Assembly (NCBI RefSeq): GCF_051020765.1 | Contig: NW_027469192.1 | Span: forward strand, 248,001-312,000 | From: Lasioglossum baleicum | Taxonomy: Eukaryota; Arthropoda; Insecta; Hymenoptera; Halictidae | DNA length: 64,000 bases | Direction of reading: 5' to 3' | Shown here: positions 42,201-51,450 of the stretch, one piece after another | How positions within the stretch are numbered: position 1 is the first letter of the stretch | How the letters are laid out: the number at the start of each line of letters is the position of its first letter | The notes under the pieces: generated by a model | What the model was told of the DNA's origin: nothing | The model's input: the letters and a program-made list of their open reading frames with translations, nothing else | The model's database searches: none | Made by a program: the position numbers and the translations under genes

Positions 42201-44903
42201 TATGTCAGATTCGACGATTCTTCGTTTCAGAAGTGTATTTCTGTGCGGAATCGCTGCTTCGCGTGCTATATCAGTGCATTTGCATGCAAGTTTGCGAAAT
42301 TGGAATAGAAACTCCGACCCGGCAAGCACGATCACAATTTATTCGAGCCTATGTCAGATTCGGCGATTCTTCGTTTCAGAAGTGTATTTCTGTGCGGAAT
42401 CGCTGTTTCGCGTGCTAGATCAGTGCATTTGTATGCAGATATGCGAAATTGGCACGGAAACTCCGATTCGGCAAGCACGATCACGATTTATTCGAGCTTA
42501 TGTCAGATTCGACGATTCTTCGTTTCACAAATGAATTTCTGTACGGAATCGCTGTTTAGCGTGCTAGATCAGTGCATTTGTATGCAAATATGCGAAATTG
42601 GTACGGAAACTCCGATTCGGCAAGCACGACCACGATTTATTCGAGCTTATGTCAGATTCGACGATTCTTCGTTTGAGAAGTGTGTTTCTGTGCGGAATCG
42701 CTGTTTCGCGTGCAAGATCAGTGCATTTGTATGCAAATATGCGAAATTGGTACGGAAACTCCGATTCGGCAAGCACGACCACGATTTATTTGTCCTTATA
42801 TCAGATTCGACGATTCTTCGTTTGAGAAGTGAATTTCTGTCCCGAATCGCTGTTTCGCGCGCTAGATCAGTGCATTTGCATGCAAGTATGAGAAATTGGA
42901 ATAGAAACTCCGACCCGGCAATCACGACCACGATTTATTCGTCCTTATGTCAGATTCTACGATTCTTCGTTTGAGAAGTGTATTTCTGTGCGGAATCGCT
43001 GTTTCGCGCGCAAGATCAGTGCATTTGCATGCAAGTATGAGAAATTGGAATAGAATCTCCGACCCGGCAATCACGATCACGATTTATTCGAGCTTATGTC
43101 AGATTCGACGATTCTTCGTTTCAGAAGTGTATTTCTGTGCGGAATCGCTGTTTCGCGTGCTATATCAGTGCATTTGCATGCATGCGAAATTGTAATTGAA
43201 ACTCCGACCCGGCAAGCACGATCACAATTTATTCGAGCCTATGTCAGATTCGACGATTCTTCGTTTCAGAAGTGTATTTCTGTGCGGAATCGCTGTTTCG
43301 CGCGCTAGATCAGTGCATTTGCATGCAAATATGCGAAATTGGCACGAAAACTCCGATTTGGCAAGCACGATCATGATTTATTCGAGCTTATGTTAGATTC
43401 GACGATTATTCGTTTCACAAATGAATTTCTGTGCGGAATCGCTGTTTTGCGTGCTAGATCAGTGCATTTGCATACAAGTGTGCCAAATTGGAATAGAAAC
43501 TCCGACCCGGCAAGCACGATCACGATTTATTCGAGCTTATGTCAGATTCGACGATTCTTCGTTTCACAAATGAATTTCTGTACGGAATCGCTGTTTAGCG
43601 TGCTAGATCAGTGCATTTGTATGCAAATATGCGAAATTGGTACGGAAACTCCGATTCGGCAAGCACGACCACGATTTATTCGAGCTTATGTCAGATTCGA
43701 CGATTCTTCGTTTGAGAAGTGTATTTCTGTGCGGAATCGCTGTTTCGCGTGCAAGATCAGTGCATTTGTATGCAAATATGCGAAATTGGTACGGAAACTC
43801 CGATTCGGCAAGCACGACCACGATTTATTTGTCCTTATATCAGATTCGACGATTCTTCGTTTGAGAAGTGAATTTCTGTGCCGAATCGCTGTTTCGCGCG
43901 CTAGATCAGTGCATTTGCATGCAAGTATGAGAAATTGGAATAGAAACTCCGACCCGGCAATCACGACCACGATTTATTCGTCCTTATGTCAGATTCTACG
44001 ATTCTTCGTTTGAGAAGTGTATTTCTGTGCGGAATCGCTGTTTCGCGCGCTAGATCAGTGCATTTGCATGCAAGTATGAGAAATTGGAATAGAAACTCCG
44101 ACCCGGCAATCACGATCACGATTTATTCGAGCTTATGTCAGATTCGACGATTCTTCGTTTCAGAAGTGTATTTCTGTGCGGAATCGCTGTTTCGCGTGCT
44201 ATATCAGTGCATTTGCATGCATGCGAAATTGTAATTGAAACTCCGACCCGGCAAGCACGATCACAATTTATTCGAGCCTATGTCAGATTCGACGATTCTT
44301 CGTTTCAGAAGTGTATTTCTGTGTGGAATCGCTGTTTCGCGTGCTATATCAGTGCATTTGCATGCAAGTATGCGAAATTGGAATAGAAACTCCGACCCGG
44401 CAAGCACGATCACAATTTATTCGAGCCTATGTCAGTTTCGACGATTCTTCGTTTCAGAAGTGTATTTCTGTGCGGAATCGCTGTTTCGCGCGCTAGATCA
44501 GTGCATTTGCATGCAAATATGCGAAATTGGCACGAAAACTCCGATTTGGCAAGCACGATCATGATTTATTCGAGCTTATGTTAGATTCGACGATTATTCG
44601 TTTCACAAATGAATTTCTGTGCGGAATCGCTGTTTCGCGCGCTAGAGCAGTGCATTTGCATGCAAGTATGAGAAATTGGAATAGAAACTCCGACCCGGCA
44701 ATCACGATCACGATTTATTCGAGTTTATGTCAGATTCGGTCGATTCTTCGTTTCAGAAGGGTATTTCTGTGCGGAATCGCTGTTACGCGTCCTATATCAG
44801 TGCATTTGCATGCATGCGAAATTGGAATTGAAACTCCGACCCGGCAAGCACGATCACAATTTATTCGAGCCTATGTCAGATTCGACGATTATTCGTTTCA
44901 CAA
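39260..44903. repeat. HOR copies 5 and 6, right series (2,228 and 3,416 bp)
   Basis: The unit marker recurs at 41,488 and 44,904. The second of these units includes a 447-bp trimer repeated twice in tandem (about 41,555-42,001 and 42,002-42,448) around the GGAATCGAAACTCC and CGGCGATTC monomers. Rare variants CAGAATCGCTG (near 40,316), GTGTGTTTCTG (near 42,682) and GTCCCGAATCG (near 42,840) all reappear 14,294 bp further on, which proves the longer duplication described separately. Confidence 0.7.
41555..42448. repeat. 447-bp trimer tandem duplication
   Basis: Two consecutive three-monomer units with an exact 447-bp step. The pair is preserved in the second super-unit copy at about 55,849-56,742, so the event predates the large duplication. 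447 bp is the shortest step that restores the reading frame (3 x 149), which is why long open frames appear here without coding meaning. Confidence 0.75.
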
Positions 44904-46083
44904 ATGAATTTCTGTACGGAATCGCTGTTTAGCGTGCTAGATCAGTGCATTTGTATGCAAATATGCGAAATTGGCACGGAAACTCCGATTCGGCAAGCAC
45001 GATCACGATTTATTCGAGCTTATGTCAGATTCGACGATTCTTCGTTTGAGAAGTGTATTTCTGTGCGGAATCGCTGTTTCGCGCGCTAGATCAGTGCATT
45101 TGCATGCAAGTATGAGAAATTGGAATCGAAACTCCGACCCGGCAATCACGATCACGATTTATTCGAGCTTATGTCAGATTCGACGATTCTTTGTTTCAGA
45201 AGTGTATTTCTGTGCGGAATCGCTGCTTCGCGTGCTATATCAGTGCATTTGCATGCAAGTTTGCGAAATTGGAATAGAAACTCCGACCCGGCAAGCACGA
45301 TCACAATTTATTCGAGCCTATGTCAGATTCGGCGATTCTTCGTTTCAGAAGTGTATTTCTGTGCGGAATCGCTGTTTCGCGTGCTAGATCAGTGCATTTG
45401 TATGCAGATATGCGAAATTGGCACGGAAACTCCGATTCGGCAAGCACGATCACGATTTATTCGAGCTTATGTCAGATTCGACGATTCTTCGTTTCAGAAG
45501 TGTATTTCTGTGCGGAATCGCTGTTTCGCGTGCTATATCAGTGCATTTGCATGCAAGTATGCGAAATTGGAATAGAAACTCCGACCCGGCAAGCACGATC
45601 ACAATTTATTCGAGCCTATGTCAGTTTCGACGATTCTTCGTTTCAGAAGTGTATTTCTGTGCGGAATCGCTGTTTCGCGTGCTATATCAGTGCATTTGCA
45701 TGCAAGTATGCGAAATTGGAATTGAAACTCCGACCCGGCAAGCACGATAACAATTTATTCGAGCCTATGTCAGATTCGACAATTATTCGTTTCACAAATG
45801 AATTTCTGTACGGAATCGCTGTTTAGCGTGCTAGATCAGTGCATTTGTATGAAAATATGCGAAATTGGTACGGAAACTCCGATTCGGCAAGCACGACCAC
45901 GATTTATTCGAGCTTATGTCAGATTCGACGATTCTTCGTTTGAGAAGTGTATTTCTGTGCGGAATCGCTGTTTCGCGCGCTAGATCAGTGCATTTGCATG
46001 CAAATATGCGAAATTGGCACGAAAACTCCGATTCGGCAAGCACGATCACGATTTATTCGAGCTTATGTCAGATTCGACGATTA

Positions 46084-46087
46084 TTTG
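46084..46087. repeat. Target site duplication TTTG, left, copy A
   Basis: TTTG precedes the insertion and is repeated directly after it at 47,165-47,168. Most monomers have TTCG at this site (GATTATTCGTTTCAC), so the T was already present in the target monomer and was copied to both sides when the element inserted. If the element is taken to end in GTCAC, the duplication can be read as 5 bp (ATTTG). Confidence 0.75.
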
Positions 46088-46184
46088 TGTAACACTGGCC
46101 GGTTGGGAGAAAGCCGACTCAGCCGATCGCACAGGGTCCTTCGAGCCGCGAATGAATACTCCTGGTGGTAAAACAAAGTAAATG

Positions 46185-46190
46185 TTTATT
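46185..46190 (-). terminator. Polyadenylation signal AATAAA in the LTR-like insertion, copy A
   Basis: Plus-strand TTTATT gives AATAAA on the minus strand, about 100 bp from the element's 3' end in that orientation and followed by T-rich sequence (ACTTTGTTTTACC). A second AATAAA on the same strand lies at 46,501-46,506. Confidence 0.4.
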
Positions 46191-46487
46191 AGTGGCTACG
46201 GCCGATAACTGAAGTATAACACACTATACGCGAACATCCCTCGTTTACCGGGCGCTGGTAGCATCGACGACGTGCCACGGAGACGGGCAGGATGCGCGGT
46301 GACGTGACGGACAGGAGACGTGACACGGCGAACGCGAGTCGCGTCGGACGTGGAAAACGGCGGCGGTAACCAACGGTGATCGGACGCGGCAACACGGCGT
46401 GTGGGTGACCACGGTGATCCCGAGGAGCGGCGGTGTATCGGCGGCGAACGCAACTTATTTTCTAACGTGGTACATCGGCGCGACTTA

Positions 46488-46560
46488 ACGACTAACGCGG
46501 TTTATTTACTACTGACGGACGCTGTACATTTAATATTGACGGGCGCGGCTAACGCGGGCA
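46488..46560. repeat. Short imperfect direct repeats inside the LTR, copy A
   Basis: Similar phrases follow each other: ACTAACGCGGTTTATTTACT, then CTGACGGACGCTGTACATTT, then TTGACGGGCGCGGCTAACGC. They look like an imperfect repeat of about 27-30 bp. One of the two substitutions between insertion copies (A at 46,533 against T at 60,678) lies in it. No function is evident. Confidence 0.35.
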
Positions 46561-46692
46561 TCTATTCTCAACGGACGCGTGGACTCGCAGGACGCTTATA
46601 TGTTATCGCTCGCAGAACATTATACGGATCCTCTATTCACGCTGTAGAGGTGCGAAGGCGTTGAGGTGAGCGGGATGGTAGTTTGCTTGCCA

Positions 46693-46854
46693 CTTTCGCA
46701 ACTGAGCGTCGGGGATTCCCGATGTCTTTCGACTCTCGAGCGTGTCAGAGCCCCGGGTGCTTTCGCCTCCCGAGAAAGGATGTCCTGCCGCTTTCGCGAC
46801 TAGACAAGGGCGACCACTTTCGTATGTCGCGGAAGGGTCTCCCGGTTTCTTTCG
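46693..46854. repeat. Degenerate ~32-bp minisatellite inside the LTR, copy A
   Basis: CTTTCG occurs at 46,693, 46,726, 46,760, 46,791, 46,817 and 46,849, with steps of 33, 34, 31, 26 and 32 bp. The bases between are GC-rich and only loosely alike. The sole length difference between the two insertion copies (14 bp) falls at the fourth to fifth units, as expected of a slippage-prone repeat. Confidence 0.55.
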
Positions 46855-46985
46855 AAGTCCGGGCCTCGGAGTCGTGGATCGTGGATAGGTGCAGGAGTGT
46901 TCTTTGCTAGGCGCTTGATCAGGCGTGGTATTGCCACAGCTGTTCATGCTTCGGCTCAGAACGACTTTCTGGTATCGGCGGGCTG

Positions 46986-46993
46986 TATTTATA
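46986..46993 (-). promoter_or_regulatory. TATA box in the LTR-like insertion, copy A
   Basis: Plus-strand TATTTATA reads TATAAATA on the minus strand, preceded by GC-rich sequence. A start site would be expected about 30 bp downstream, near 46,960. No other equally good TATA box was noticed in the insertion. Function is inferred from the motif alone. Confidence 0.5.
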
Positions 46994-47164
46994 CCGCTCC
47001 CGGTTCATCTTGACTCGCGAGAAACCGCGAATCCGCGGTGGCCACCTCGCGGCCGCCGCGTGAATTGGCGTGTCGTGGTCTCGCGTCGCGAACTCGCGCC
47101 GCGGTTTTCGCTGGTTAGCCTACGTTTAGGGGCGACGTGTCTCGCGTCTAACGTGATCGTCACA

Positions 47165-47168
47165 TTTG
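47165..47168. repeat. Target site duplication TTTG, right, copy A
   Basis: Direct repeat of 46,084-46,087. The satellite resumes here (TTTGTTTCACAAATG) exactly where the interrupted monomer stopped. Confidence 0.75.
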
Positions 47169-47443
47169 TTTCACAAATGAATTTCTGTGCGGAATCGCCG
47201 TTTCGCGTGCTAGATCAGTGCATTTGTATGCAGATTTGCGAAATTGGCACGGCAACTCCGATTTGGCAAGCACGATCACGATTTATTCGAGCTTATGTCA
47301 GATTCGACGATTCTTCGTTTCAGAAGTGTAATTCTGTGCGGAATCGCTGTTTAGCGTGCTAGATCAGTGCATTTGCATGCAAGTATGAGAAATTGGAATA
47401 GTAACTCCGACGCGGCTATCACGATCACGATTTATTCGAGCTT

Positions 47444-48329
47444 ATGTCAGATTCGACGATTCTTCGTTTCAGACGTGTATTTCTGTGCGGAATCGCTGTT
47501 TCGCGTGCTATGTCAGTGCATTTGCATGCATGCGAAATTGGAATAGAAACTCCGACCCGGCAATCACGATCACGATTTATTCGAGCTTATGTCAGATTCG
47601 ACGATTCTTCGTTTCAGAAGTGTATTTCTGTGCGGAATCGCTGTTTCGCGTGCTATATCAGTGCATTTGCATGCAAGTATGCGAAATTGGCACGGAAACT
47701 CCGATTCGGCAAGCACGACCACGATTTATTCGAGCTTATGTCAGATTCGACGATTCTTCGTTTGAGAAGTGTATTTCTGTGCGGAATCGCTGTTTCGCGC
47801 GCTAGATCAGTGCATTTGCATGCAAGTATGAGAAATTGGAATAGTAACTCCGACGCGGCTATCACGATCACGATTTATTCGAGCTTATGTCAGATTCGAC
47901 GATTCTTCGTTTCAGACGTGTATTTCTGTGCGGAATCGCTGTTTCGCGTGCTATGTCAGTGCATTTGCATGCATGCGAAATTGGAATAGAAACGCCGACC
48001 CGGCAATCACGATCACGATTAATTCGAGCTTATGTCAGATTCGACGATTCTTCGTTTCAGAAGTGTATTTCTGTGCGGAATCGCTGTTTCGCGTGCTATA
48101 TCAGTGCATTTGCATGCAAGTATGCGAAATTGGCACGGAAACTCCGATTCGGCAAGCACGACCACGATTTATTCGAGCTTATGTCAGATTCGACGATTCT
48201 TCGTTTGAGAAGTGTATTTCTGTGCGGAATCGCTGTTTCGCGCGCTAGATCAGTGCATTTGCATGCAAGTATGAGAAATTGGAATAGTAACTCCGATTCG
48301 GCAAGCACGACCACGATTTATTCGAGCTT
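47444..48329. repeat. 443-bp trimer tandem duplication
   Basis: The stretch from 47,444 restarts at 47,887 (149+149+145 bp). The second super-unit copy has a single trimer here (61,575-62,017), which accounts for the last 443-bp step in the offset between the copies. A trimer of the same length class is duplicated at about 6,285 and 6,728 in the left series. Confidence 0.75.
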
Positions 48330-48718
48330 ATGTCAGATTCGACAATTCTTCGTTTCAGACGTGTATTTCTGTGCGGAATCGCTGTTTCGCGTGCTATATC
48401 TGTGCATTTGAATGCAAGTATGCGAAATTGGCACGGAAACTCCGATTCGGCAAGCACGACCACGATTTATTCGTGCTTATGTCAGATTCGACGATTCTTC
48501 GTTTCAGAAGTGTATTTCTGTGCGGAATCGCTGTTTCGCGTGCTATATCAGTGCATTTGCATGCAAGTATGCGAAATTGGAATAGAAACTCCGACCCGGC
48601 AAGCACGATCACAATTTATTCGAGCCTATGTCAGTTTCGACGATTCTTCGATTCAGAAGTGTATTTCTGTGCGGAATCGCTGTTTCGCGTGCTATATCAG
48701 TGCATTTGCATGCAAGTA

Positions 48719-48867
48719 TGCGAAATTGGCACGGAAACTCCGATTCGGCAAGCACGACCACGATTTATTCGAGCTTATGTCAGATTCGACGATTCTTCGT
48801 TTCAGAAGTGTATTTCTGTGCGGAATCGCTGTTTCGCGTGCTATATCAGTGCATTTGCATGCAAGTA
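48719..48867 (+). repeat. Reference satellite monomer (149 bp)
   Basis: A representative full-length monomer, counted here from TGCGAAATTGG to GCAAGTA; the next one starts at 48,868. It has 32 C, 36 G and 14 CpG dinucleotides (45.6% GC). Useful internal marks are GGCACGGAAACTCCG near the start, TTCGAGCTTATGTCAG near position 50, CGATTCTTCGTTTCAG near 70, GTGCGGAATCGCTG near 100, and CAGTGCATTTGCATGCAA near the end. The main alternative states in other monomers are AATAGAAACTCCGACCC for CACGGAAACTCCGATTC, TTTGAG or TTTCAC for TTTCAG, and CGCGCTAGATC, AGCGTGCTAGATC or ACGCGTCCTATATC for CGCGTGCTATATC. The length is close to the 147 bp wrapped on a nucleosome core. The phase chosen is arbitrary. 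Confidence 0.9.
48853..48864. promoter_or_regulatory. Octamer-like motif in a palindrome, repeated in most monomers
   Basis: The 12 bases ATTTGCATGCAA contain ATTTGCAT, the reverse complement of the POU-factor octamer ATGCAAAT, overlapping the perfect 10-bp palindrome TTGCATGCAA (48,855-48,864). The other large monomer class reads CATTTGTATGCAAATATG here, which loses the minus-strand octamer and gains a plus-strand ATGCAAAT. Some monomers (CATTTGCATGCAAATATG) carry both. Only minor variants lose both (ATTTCCATGCAA, GTATGCAGATATG, GTATGAAAATATG, GAATGCAAGTATG). That the site is bound by any protein is inference. This entry marks one example of a motif that recurs several hundred times. Confidence 0.4.
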
Positions 48868-49249
48868 TGCGAAATTGGCACGGAAACTCCGATTCGGCAA
48901 GCACGACCACGATATATTCGAGCTTATGTCAGATTCGCCGATTCTTCGTTTCAGAAGTGTATTTCTGTGCGGAATCGCTGTTTCGCGTGCTATATCAGTG
49001 CATTTGCATGCAAGTATGCGAAATTGGAATAGAAACTCCGACCCGGCAAGTACGATCACAATTTATTCGAACCTATGTCAGTTTCGACGATGCTCCGTTT
49101 GAGAAGTGTATTACTGTGCGGAATCGATGTTTCGCGCGCTAGATCAGTGCATTTGCATGCAAGTATGAGAAATTGGAATAGAAACTCCGACCCGCCAAGT
49201 ACGATCACAATTTATTCGAGCCTATGTCAGTTTCGACGATTCTTCGTTT

Positions 49250-51450
49250 CAGAAGTGTATTTCTGTGCGGAATCGCTGTTTCGCGCGCTATATCAGTGCA
49301 TTTGCATGCATGCGAAATTGGAATTGAAACTCCGACCCGGCAAGCACGATCACAATTTATTCTAGCCTATGTCAGATTCGACGATTATTCGTTTCACAAA
49401 TGAATTTCTGTACGGAATCGCTGTTACGCGTGCTAGATCAGTGCATTTGCATACAAGTGTGCCAAATTGGAATAGAAACTCCGACCCGGCAAGCACGATC
49501 ACGATTTATTCGAGCTTATGTCAGATTCGACGATTCTTCGTTTCAGAAGTGTATTTCTGTGCGCAATCGCTGTTTCGTGAGCTAGATCAGTGCATTTGTA
49601 TGCAAATATGCGAAATTGGTACGGAAACTCCGATTCGGCAAGCACGACCACGATTTATTCGTCCTTATGTCAGATTCGACGATTCTTCGTTTGAGAAGTG
49701 TATTTCTGTGCGGAATCGCTGTTTCGCGTGCTATATCAGTGCATTTGCATGCAAGTATGCGAAATTGGAATAGAAACTCCGACCCGGCAAGTACGATCAC
49801 AATTTATTCGAGCCTATGTCAGTTTCGACGATTCTTCGTTTGAGAAGTGTATTTCTGTGCGGAATCGCTGTTTCGCGTTCTATATCAGTGAATTTGCATG
49901 CAAGTATGCGAAATTGGCACGGAAACACCGATTCGGCAAGCACGACCACGATTTATTCGAGCTTATGTCAGATTCGACGATTCTTCGTTTGAGAAGTGTA
50001 TTTCTGTGCGGAATCGCTGTTTCGCGCGCTAGATCAGTGCATTTGCATGCAAGTATGAGAAATTGGAATAGTAACTCCGACGCGGCTATCACGATCACGA
50101 TTTATTCGAGCTTATGTCAGATTCGACGATTCTTCGTTTCAGACGTGTATTTCTGTGCGGAATCGCTGTTTCGCGTGCTATGTCAGTGCATTTGCATGCA
50201 TGCGAAATTGGAATAGAAACGCCGACCCGGCAATCACGATCACGATTTATTCGAGCTTATGTCAGATTCGACGATTCTTCGTTTCAGAAGTGTATTTCTG
50301 TGCGGAATCGCTGTTTCGCGTGCTATATCAGTGCATTTGCATGCAAGTATGCGAAATTGGCACGGAAACTCCGATTCGGCAAGCACGACCACGATTTATT
50401 CGAGCTTATGTCAGATTCGACGATTCTTCGTTTGAGAAGTGTATTTCTGTGCGGAATCGCTGTTTCGCGCGCTAGATCAGTGCATTTGCATGCAAGTATG
50501 AGAAATTGGAATAGTAACTCCGATTCGGCAAGCACGACCACGATTTATTCGAGCTTATGTCAGATTCGACGATTCTTCGTTTCAGACGTGTATTTCTGTG
50601 CGGAATCGCTGTTTCGCGTGCTATATCAGTGCATTTGAATGCAAGTATGCGAAATTGGCACGGAAACTCCGATTCGGCAAGCACGACCACGATTTATTCG
50701 TGCTTATGTCAGATTCGACGATTCTTCGTTTCAGAAGTGTATTTCTGTGCGGAATCGCTGTTTCGCGTGCTATATCAGTGCATTTGCATGCAAGTATGCG
50801 AAATTGGAATAGAAACTCCGACCCGGCAAGCACGATCACAATTTATTCGAGCCTATGTCAGTTTCGACGATTCTTCGATTCAGAAGTGTATTTCTGTGCG
50901 GAATCGCTGTTTCGCGTGCTATATCAGTGCATTTGCATGCAAGTATGCGAAATTGGCACGGAAACTCCGATTCGGCAAGCGCGACCACGATTTATTCGAG
51001 CTTATGTCAGATTCGACGATTCTTCGTTTCAGAAGTGTATTTCTGTGCGGAATCGCTGTTTCGCGTGCTATATCAGTGCATTTGCATGCAAGTATGCGAA
51101 ATTGGCACGGAAACTCCGATTCGGCAAGCACGACCACGATATATTCGAGCTTATGTCAGATTCGCCGATTCTTCGTTTCAGAAGTGTATTTCTGTGCGGA
51201 ATCGCTGTTTCGCGTGCTATATCAGTGCATTTGCATGCAAGTATGCGAAATTGGAATAGAAACTCCGACCCGGCAAGTACGATCACAATTTATTCGAACC
51301 TATGTCAGTTTCGACGATGCTCCGTTTGAGAAGTGTATTACTGTGCGGAATCGATGTTTCGCGCGCTAGATCAGTGCATTTGCATGCAAGTATGAGAAAT
51401 TGGAATAGAAACTCCGACCCGCCAAGTACGATCACAATTTATTCGAGCCT
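49250..51450. repeat. Bridge segment with a 2,227-bp (15-monomer) duplication
   Basis: At about 49,250 the start of the super-unit reappears (the CGCGCTATATC monomer, then the CATACAAGTGTGCC monomer), as at 36,260, but it continues only to about 49.7 kb. The sequence then returns to the order seen from about 47.65 kb, shifted by 2,227 bp: the 270-codon open stretch at 48,330 is repeated at 50,557, and the rare CGATGCTCCG at about 49,088 recurs at about 51,315. The pattern fits unequal exchange within the array. Confidence 0.65.

Larger units (their letters stand above)
1..46087 (+). repeat. 149-bp satellite array, block 1
   Basis: Uninterrupted head-to-tail satellite. The anchor CAGTGCATTT recurs at 121, 270, 419, 568 and 717 (steps of 149), then at 862 (step of 145), and this rhythm continues to the insertion at 46,088. 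All monomers lie in the same orientation and I saw no inverted copy. Three length classes occur: 149 bp (commonest), 145 bp (4 bases lost, CATGCAAGTATGCG becoming CATGCATGCG) and 150 bp (CGGTCGATT in place of CGACGATT). Diverged positions are shared among subsets of monomers, which gives the higher-order repeats listed separately. No gene, RNA gene or unrelated insertion was seen in the block. Open frames here are read-through of the satellite. The strand is nominal, since transcription cannot be judged from sequence. Confidence 0.97.
46088..47164 (-). mobile_element. Putative solo LTR of a retrotransposon, copy A (1,077 bp)
   Basis: Non-satellite, CpG-rich DNA inserted in one monomer without loss of satellite bases. 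It starts TGTAACACTGG and ends GATCGTCACA, so both ends follow the TG...CA rule with the short inverted repeat TGTNAC, and it is flanked by TTTG duplications. On the minus strand it has a TATAAATA box (46,986-46,993) and an AATAAA signal (46,185-46,190). That order suggests U3 of about 200 bp, a long R of about 780 bp and U5 of about 80 bp. No open frame resembles gag, pol or env, and no primer-binding site or polypurine tract with internal sequence is present, as expected of a solo LTR left by LTR-LTR recombination. The 4-5 bp duplication fits Gypsy or BEL/Pao elements; the family is unknown. Alternatives are a non-autonomous LTR element or another TG...CA-ended transposon. Orientation is inferred only from the two signals. 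Confidence 0.62.
36260..49220. repeat. LTR-marked super-unit, copy A (about 13 kb)
   Basis: A block of about 87 satellite-lengths including the LTR-like insertion. It matches copy B at about 51,450-62,900, with the offset stepping down from 15,185 to 14,294, 14,145, 14,131 and 13,688 bp. The steps are losses in copy B of 891 bp (six monomers), 149 bp (one monomer), 14 bp (inside the insertion) and 443 bp (three monomers). Rare point variants shared by both copies confirm common descent. Variants private to this copy include an A near 40,251 (CACAACCACG) and a T at 43,056 (AGAATCTCC). Ends are placed where the alignment of rare variants stops and are approximate. Confidence 0.75.

Noticed and set aside
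1..46087. CRISPR array
   Set aside because: Repeats are contiguous 149-bp monomers without unique spacers, and no cas-like gene is present.
46088..47164. Cut-and-paste DNA transposon or MITE
   Set aside because: The terminal inverted repeat is only TGTNAC and the 4-5 bp duplication with TG...CA ends fits an LTR better. It is not fully excluded because no internal or coding sequence is present.
46925..47362. A 145-codon open frame crossing the LTR-satellite junction, and other short frames (46,196-46,453, 46,401-46,664, 46,633-46,947) inside the insertion
   Set aside because: One crosses two unrelated DNA types and the others overlap each other on opposite strands in CpG-rich LTR sequence. 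None resembles gag, pol, env or a transposase.
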